NCBI GenBank assembly: GCA_023230755.1
Contig: JALNWS010000143.1
Span: 1-10,220 of the forward strand
DNA length: 10,220 bases
Direction: 5' to 3'
From: Azoarcus sp.
GTDB lineage: Bacteria; Pseudomonadota; Gammaproteobacteria; Burkholderiales; Rhodocyclaceae
Below the pieces are notes generated by a model that was given only the letters and a program-made list of their open reading frames with translations, searched no databases and was not told the DNA's origin. Made by a program: the position numbers and the translations under genes. Of this stretch, positions 6,168 to 10,220 are shown in pieces; within the stretch, counting starts at the first letter, position 1; each line of letters starts with the position of its first letter.

Positions 6168-7214
6168 ATGGATCGCATTCTTCTCATCCGCAGCTCGGCC
6201 ATCGGCGACATCGTGTTCGCCTCGCCCTTCGTCGCCGCATTGCGCCGAAGCTATCCCGACGCGCACATCGCCTGGCTGGTCGAGCCCGGTCTGGACGGCC
6301 TGCTCGCCGCCGACCCATGCATCGATGAACTGATCCTGTGGCCAAAGGCCGAGTGGAAGGCCTTGTGGCGTGCGCGTCGTTTCAGCGAACTGTTTCGTCG
6401 TGTACGTGCCTTCACCAAGACACTCAGGGCGCGCAAGTTCGATACCGCAATCGACCTGCAGAGCCTGCTCAAGAGCGGACTCCTGACCTGGATGTCGGGC
6501 GCCGGACGGCGTATCGGGCTGGCATCACGCGAAGGCAGCCAATGGTTGATGACCGAGGTGCTGGCCGCTGGCGGAACGCCCGGCCGGGTGAGCTCGGAGT
6601 ACCTGCATCTGGCGCAGCACCTGAAGCTGGATACGCGCGACTTCTTCCCGCGCCTGTTCGTCACCCCGGAAAGCGAAGCCAAGGCCGGCGCACTGCTCGC
6701 CGCACACGGCCTGCATGACGGCCACTACGCCGTCTTCGCCCCCTTCACCACACGCCCGCAAAAACACTGGTTCGAGGATGCCTGGGTGGCACTTGCCACA
6801 CGGGTGCGTGACGAACTCGGCCTGACGCCGGTCATTCTCGGCGGCCCCGCGGAGCGCGATGCCGCCCAACGCATGGCCAGTGCCGTGCCGGGTGTCATTT
6901 CTCTGGCAGGCATGACACGTCTGCCGGAAGCCGCTGCGATCGTTTCCCATGCAGGCCTGGTGGTCGGCGTCGACACTGGCCTCACCCACATGGGCCCGGC
7001 TTTCGACACCCCCACGGTGGCCCTGTTCGGATCGACCCGCCCCTATCTCGACGCGGGCCGCAGCAACGCCCGGGTGATCTGGCTCGGTCTGCCGTGCTCG
7101 CCGTGCCGTCGAAATCCAAGCTGCAACGCCCGCTTCGACTGCATGCGCACGATCACTGCCGATCGCGTGATGCACGAGGCCCGCATCGTTCTTCAGGAGG
7201 CGCTCGCCGCATGA
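6168..7214 (+). CDS. Glycosyltransferase family 9 (ADP-heptose:LPS heptosyltransferase)
   Basis: A 348-residue GT-B enzyme of usual heptosyltransferase length, acting at the cytoplasmic side of the inner membrane to add heptose from an ADP-heptose donor to the LPS inner core. Visible signatures are ILLIRSSAIGDIV (4-16) with Asp14 in the position of the proposed general base, IDLQSLLKSGLL (95-106) followed by GAGRRIGL (111-118), VFAPFTTRPQKHWF (189-202) before the C-terminal domain, and VVGVDTGLTHMGPAF (265-279) plus TPTVALFGSTRPY (281-293), the typical donor-binding GVDTG..H block. A Cys-rich tail segment (Cys310, Cys313, Cys319, Cys325) is common in GT9. I start it at the ATG at 6168 because family members begin directly with this strand; in-frame ATGs at 6126 and 6132 would only add an Arg-rich, unlike-family extension. 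WaaC versus WaaF versus a later heptosyltransferase cannot be decided here. It overlaps the next gene by ATGA. Confidence 0.88.
   Translation: MDRILLIRSSAIGDIVFASPFVAALRRSYPDAHIAWLVEPGLDGLLAADPCIDELILWPKAEWKALWRARRFSELFRRVRAFTKTLRARKFDTAIDLQSLLKSGLLTWMSGAGRRIGLASREGSQWLMTEVLAAGGTPGRVSSEYLHLAQHLKLDTRDFFPRLFVTPESEAKAGALLAAHGLHDGHYAVFAPFTTRPQKHWFEDAWVALATRVRDELGLTPVILGGPAERDAAQRMASAVPGVISLAGMTRLPEAAAIVSHAGLVVGVDTGLTHMGPAFDTPTVALFGSTRPYLDAGRSNARVIWLGLPCSPCRRNPSCNARFDCMRTITADRVMHEARIVLQEALAA
7195..7200 (+). promoter_or_regulatory. Ribosome binding site fixing the start of the first GT4 gene
   Basis: A consensus AGGAGG lies 10 nt before the ATG at 7211, within the last codons of the heptosyltransferase gene. 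It supports 7211 as the start over upstream in-frame alternatives such as 7094, which would add about 39 unlike-family residues in deep overlap. Confidence 0.8.
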
Positions 7215-8329
7215 AAATTCTGCATATCGAAGCCGGACGTCACCTCTATGGTGGCGCGACCCAGGTGCTCTATCTCATGGAAGGGCTCGCGCGTCGCGGC
7301 GTCGAGAGCCTGCTGGCGTGCCCGACAGGTGCCGGCATCGCCGCACCCGCACGCGCTTTTGGCAGGGTCTTCGAGATGCCAATGAAAGGCGATGTGGACA
7401 TCGGTCTGGTCCTGCGTCTGCGTCGTCTCATCGCACAGGAGAAACCTGACCTCGTACACATCCACAGCCGGCGCGGCGCCGACCTGTGGGGTGGGCTCGC
7501 GGCCCTTTCATGCGGTGTACCCTGCGTGCTCTCGCGCCGGGTGGACAACCCCGAATCCCCCTGGATGGTCGCTGCACGCTACCCGTTGTACGACCATGTT
7601 GTCACCATCTCCGAGGGGATCCGCCAGGTCCTGCTGGCAGAGGGGTTGCCGAACGCCAAGACCAGTTGCGTGCGCAGCGCGATCAATGTCCGTCCCTATC
7701 TGCGCGACTACGACAAGCCTGCCTATCGGGCCAGTCTCGGACTTGCCCCCGACACGCCGCTGATCGGCACCGTTGCCCAGCTCATTCCGCGCAAGGGCCA
7801 CCGCCACCTGCTCGCATCCCTTCGCGACGTGTTGCCGCGCCACCCGGATCTGCAGGTGCTGATCTTTGGCCGCGGCCCGATGGAGTGCGAGCTGCGGCAA
7901 GCGATCGTCGATCAGGGTCTGGAACAGAACGTGCGCATGATGGGCTTCGTCGACGACCTGCCAGCGGTCCTCGGCTGCCTCGATGTACTCGCCCACCCGG
8001 CCGACATGGAAGGCCTCGGCGTGTCCTTGCTTCAGGCCTCTGCCGCGCAGGTACCGATCGTTGCCAGCCGCGCTGGCGGCATTCCCGAAGCCGTGCGCGA
8101 TGGAGAGACCGGTCTGCTGATCACACCGGGAGATGTCGCAGAGCTGGGCGTCGCGCTGAACCGTCTGCTTGACGATGCCCCCCTGCGGCAACGCATGGGC
8201 AAAGCCGGACGGATCATGATGCTGCGGGATTTTTCGGTGGACGCAATGTGCGACGGCAACCTGAACGTGTATCGTTCCGTCCTCAGCCCGCAGCTCTACG
8301 GTGCAAGGTCCCGCCACCATCCAGGCTGA
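7211..8329 (+). CDS. Glycosyltransferase family 4 (GT-B), LPS core type, with EX7Q in place of EX7E
   Basis: A 372-residue cytoplasmic GT-B retaining glycosyltransferase. The N-terminal acceptor domain has the glycine loop HLYGGATQVLYL (11-22) and LVHIHSRRGADLWG (81-94). The C-terminal donor domain has GTVAQLIPRKGH (186-197) with Arg194/Lys195 as phosphate-contacting residues, GFVDDLPAVL (245-254), ADMEGLGVSLLQAS (264-277) and GGIPEAVRDGETGLL (289-303). In the normally EX7E motif, Glu267 is present but the second acidic residue is Gln275. GT4 enzymes of LPS loci add core or O-antigen hexoses from nucleotide sugars; specificity cannot be read here. It overlaps the heptosyltransferase stop by ATGA and has a strong ribosome binding site, so the two are co-translated. 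A 90-nt gap separates it from the next gene. Confidence 0.88.
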   Translation: MKILHIEAGRHLYGGATQVLYLMEGLARRGVESLLACPTGAGIAAPARAFGRVFEMPMKGDVDIGLVLRLRRLIAQEKPDLVHIHSRRGADLWGGLAALSCGVPCVLSRRVDNPESPWMVAARYPLYDHVVTISEGIRQVLLAEGLPNAKTSCVRSAINVRPYLRDYDKPAYRASLGLAPDTPLIGTVAQLIPRKGHRHLLASLRDVLPRHPDLQVLIFGRGPMECELRQAIVDQGLEQNVRMMGFVDDLPAVLGCLDVLAHPADMEGLGVSLLQASAAQVPIVASRAGGIPEAVRDGETGLLITPGDVAELGVALNRLLDDAPLRQRMGKAGRIMMLRDFSVDAMCDGNLNVYRSVLSPQLYGARSRHHPG

Positions 8330-8419
8330 GCCCTGCCGCACCATCGCTTGCGGTGCGCCAGCCTGGTCTGGCCGGCACGGGCTGATCTCGACACAGCCCC
8401 AACCGAGGCCGGACTTGCC
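8330..8419. other. Short intergenic spacer with two adjacent inverted repeats
   Basis: This is the only real gap within block 2. CGCACC (8337-8342) pairs exactly with GGTGCG (8352-8357) around a 9-nt loop, and GCCAG (8357-8361) pairs with CTGGC (8368-8372) around a 6-nt loop; the two share one base. No T-run follows. They may affect mRNA processing or be chance in GC-rich DNA. A GAGG at 8405-8408 is the probable weak ribosome binding site for the ATG at 8420. Confidence 0.3.
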
Positions 8420-9490
8420 ATGAAATCCCTCCACATTATCGGCAGCAAGCAGATGGGCGGTGCCGAGCGCTGGTTCTCCCGCTTTCTGTCAGCCATGCGC
8501 CGTCAGGGCGAGGACGTTGCAGCCATCGTGCGCAACGGCTCCGAACTGGCGCAGCATCACATGGGCACGATTCCCTTCTCCACGCTGCCACTGCGAACGG
8601 TATGGGATCCACTGTCGCGGATGGAGCTTGCACGCGCCATCGGCCGCAGCGACGCGCCCATCGTGCAGACCTACATGGGCCGTGCCACTCGCCTCACCCA
8701 TCTCGAGCCGGGCCGGGGCAAGGTTCATGTGTCGCGCCTGGGCGGCTACTACAAGCTTGACCCTTTCCGTCACGCCCACGCCTGGATCGGCAACACCCGC
8801 GGGCTGTGCGACTGGATGATTCAGGGCGGCCTGCCGGCGAACAGGGTCTTCCACATCACCAACTTCGCCGATCCTGCGCGCGCCGTCCCCGTCACCGAAC
8901 TCGACGCGCTGCGCCTGCGCCTGGACTTGCGCACCGACGACTGGCTGATGCTCACTGCCGGGCGCCTGATCGACGTCAAGGGCCAGCGTTTTCTGCTGGA
9001 GGCGATGGCGAAGCTGCCCGAGCAGATCGACGGCCGGCGCCTGCGCCTCGCGATGCTGGGCGACGGCGACCTGCGCGCGCCGCTCGAGCAGCAGGCCGGG
9101 CAACTCGGCATCGCCGACCGCATCATCTGGGCAGGCTGGCAGCACGACCCGGCGCCGTGGTTTCATCTCGCGGACATGGTGGTCTTCCCGTCCCGCGACG
9201 CCGAGACCCTGGGCAACGTCATCCTCGAAGCCTGGGCCTACGCCAGGCCGCTCGTGGCCACGGCCTTTCGCGGTGCGCGCGAGATTGCCCGCCACGGTGA
9301 AGACGCCTGGGTGGTGCCCTGTGACGACAGCGACGCGATCGCGCGCGGCATCGACACCGTGATGCGTGACGCGGGGTTGCGTGAGCAGATGGTAGCGAAG
9401 GGGATTGCCCGCATTCGCGACGACTTTTCCGAAACTGCAATCATTGCGCAGTATCGTGCGCTGTACGCCCAGTTGCTGGACAATCGCTGA
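8420..9490 (+). CDS. Glycosyltransferase family 4 (GT-B), second GT4 of the cluster
   Basis: A 356-residue cytoplasmic GT-B protein. Evidence: an N-terminal IIGSKQMGGAERWF (6-19) glycine loop typical of GT4, a central TAGRLIDVKGQRFLLEA (179-195) strand with the family's Arg182/Lys187, RIIWAGWQHDPAPWF (234-248), and an intact EX7E motif (Glu262 and Glu270 in DAETLGNVILEAW), followed by ARPLVATAFRGAREI (275-289). The role would be transfer of a sugar from a nucleotide donor to LPS core or another lipid-linked glycan. The ATG at 8420 is chosen because the first strand starts there as in relatives; the frame is open to a TTG at 8348, but the added residues look non-family. It shares only the general fold and motifs with the preceding GT4 gene, so this is not a recent tandem duplication. 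Its stop lies 1 nt before the deacetylase start. Donor and linkage unknown. Confidence 0.86.
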   Translation: MKSLHIIGSKQMGGAERWFSRFLSAMRRQGEDVAAIVRNGSELAQHHMGTIPFSTLPLRTVWDPLSRMELARAIGRSDAPIVQTYMGRATRLTHLEPGRGKVHVSRLGGYYKLDPFRHAHAWIGNTRGLCDWMIQGGLPANRVFHITNFADPARAVPVTELDALRLRLDLRTDDWLMLTAGRLIDVKGQRFLLEAMAKLPEQIDGRRLRLAMLGDGDLRAPLEQQAGQLGIADRIIWAGWQHDPAPWFHLADMVVFPSRDAETLGNVILEAWAYARPLVATAFRGAREIARHGEDAWVVPCDDSDAIARGIDTVMRDAGLREQMVAKGIARIRDDFSETAIIAQYRALYAQLLDNR

Positions 9491-9491
9491 C

Positions 9492-10220
9492 ATGCAGCCG
9501 CACATCAATATCCTCATGTACCACCAGGTCGGCGACTTTGCGTCGATGAAGGCGCATCAGTCCACCTACTGCAACCATCGCCGTTTTGCTGCGCAGATGG
9601 CGTGGCTTTCGCGCTTCGGCTATACGGTGCTGTCGATGGACCAGGTGCTCGCCTGCGTGCGCGGCGACATACCTACCCCGCCCAGAGCGGTGGCGCTGAC
9701 CTTCGACGACGGCTACGAGAACTTCTACGAATACGCCTTCCCGGTGCTGCAGCGTTACGGGTTTCCGGCCATGGTGTACCTGATCGCCGACCTGCTCGGC
9801 CAGCCCGCATCGTGGTTTGCCGCCGATGGTCGCGACACCCCGCCGCTGATGAGCGCCGCGCGCATTGTGCAACTGCGCAAGGCGGGCATCGATTTCGGCT
9901 CGCATTCTGCGACGCATCAGAAACTCGCAAAATGCGAGGACGCACGTATCGTGGAAGAGGTCACGCGCTCGAAGGCCGTACTGGAAGACGTGCTCGGCGA
10001 GCCGGTGAGACACTTCTGCTACCCCTACGGTAGCCATGACCTGCGTGCGGTGAACGCTGTCGCGGCAGCGGGTTACCTCACCGCCACCACGTGCGCGCGC
10101 GCGCCCGCCACGGCAAGCGACGACCCACTGACCCTGCCGCGCAAGGCGATCTCGCACGGCGACAACCTGCTCGGTTTCCTGTGGCGCTTGCACATCAAGA
10201 ACACGCCGCGCAAGCCACCA
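9492..10220 (+). CDS. Polysaccharide deacetylase family protein (CE4/NodB domain), 3'-truncated by the window edge
   Basis: Starting at the ATG at 9492, the frame stays open for 243 codons to the end of the window, so the C-terminus is missing, probably by only a short stretch given CE4 lengths. Family motifs are complete. Motif 1 is VALTFDDGYEN (67-77), with Asp72 as proposed base and Asp73 as metal ligand. Motif 2 is GSHSATH (136-142), with metal ligands His138 and His142. Motif 3 is FCYPYG (175-180). An N-terminal LMYHQVG (8-14) is the usual lead-in of this subgroup. CE4 enzymes remove N- or O-acetyl groups from sugars using a divalent metal. There is no signal peptide, so it is presumably cytoplasmic and acts on a lipid-linked or core glycan before export rather than on peptidoglycan. 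The 1-nt gap to the GT4 gene suggests coupling with that enzyme's product. Substrate is inferred from context only. Confidence 0.85.
   Translation, partial: MQPHINILMYHQVGDFASMKAHQSTYCNHRRFAAQMAWLSRFGYTVLSMDQVLACVRGDIPTPPRAVALTFDDGYENFYEYAFPVLQRYGFPAMVYLIADLLGQPASWFAADGRDTPPLMSAARIVQLRKAGIDFGSHSATHQKLAKCEDARIVEEVTRSKAVLEDVLGEPVRHFCYPYGSHDLRAVNAVAAAGYLTATTCARAPATASDDPLTLPRKAISHGDNLLGFLWRLHIKNTPRKPP

Noticed and set aside
5818..6333. A plus-strand frame through the intergenic gap into the heptosyltransferase gene
   Set aside because: It overlaps 166 nt of a well-supported gene in another frame, has Arg/Pro/Ser-rich low-complexity content and no ribosome binding site; I could not recognise any domain or gene remnant.
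7211..9490. The two GT4 genes as a recent tandem duplication
   Set aside because: They share only family-level motifs; N-terminal segments, lengths and the EX7E site differ, so they are distinct subfamilies.
8489..9517. A 342-codon minus-strand frame opposite the second GT4 gene
   Set aside because: The plus-strand frame carries intact GT4 motifs; the minus one is a mirror frame without recognisable domains.
10093..10104. A (GC)6 dinucleotide run in the deacetylase gene, considered as a phase-variation tract
   Set aside because: Six units in very GC-rich coding DNA are easily explained by codon use, and phase-variable tracts are normally longer.

Overview
The window looks like part of a chromosomal lipopolysaccharide (LPS) / surface-glycan locus of a Gram-negative bacterium. 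The DNA is uniformly GC-rich with strongly G/C-biased third codon positions. An MsbA-type lipid A exporter, an O-antigen ligase/polymerase-like membrane protein and a GT9 heptosyltransferase all point to LPS. The overall style (high GC, compact ATGA overlaps, this gene mix) suggests a betaproteobacterium of the Azoarcus/Thauera/Aromatoleum group. That placement is an impression and was not tested.

All eight genes I accept lie on the + strand, in two blocks. Block 1 (19-5800) is very compact: an msbA-like ABC exporter, a putative GT-B sialyltransferase-like enzyme (GT52/GT38-like motifs), a WaaL/Wzy-type membrane protein, a small GT29 sialyltransferase-like protein, and a polysaccharide pyruvyl transferase family protein. 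Junctions are 10 nt, 9 nt, a 4-nt ATGA overlap, and 4 nt, so one operon with translational coupling is likely. Block 2 (6168-10220, running off the edge) holds a GT9 heptosyltransferase, two GT4 glycosyltransferases and the start of a CE4 polysaccharide deacetylase. Its junctions are a 4-nt ATGA overlap, 90 nt, and 1 nt. The 367-nt gap between the blocks (5801-6167) has no gene I can support; it contains an AT-richer patch and GC-rich hairpins and may be the leader of block 2.

A working model is that the GT9 and GT4 enzymes build the heptose-containing inner and outer core on lipid A at the cytoplasmic face, with the deacetylase trimming an N-acetylated sugar. MsbA would then flip the core-lipid A, and the WaaL-like protein would join or polymerise glycan on the periplasmic side. 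The most interesting part is block 1. Two proteins of different architecture each carry hallmark motifs of sialyltransferase families (GT29; and the GT52/GT38-like set PDG / HP / SS), and both sit beside a pyruvyl-transferase-like protein. Together they suggest decoration of the glycan with an acidic nonulosonic or ulosonic sugar (sialic acid-like or Kdo-like) and/or pyruvate. No nucleotide-sugar synthesis gene is in the window, so the donor sugar is unknown.

I found no tRNA, rRNA, CRISPR array, insertion sequence, attachment site or convincing intrinsic terminator.
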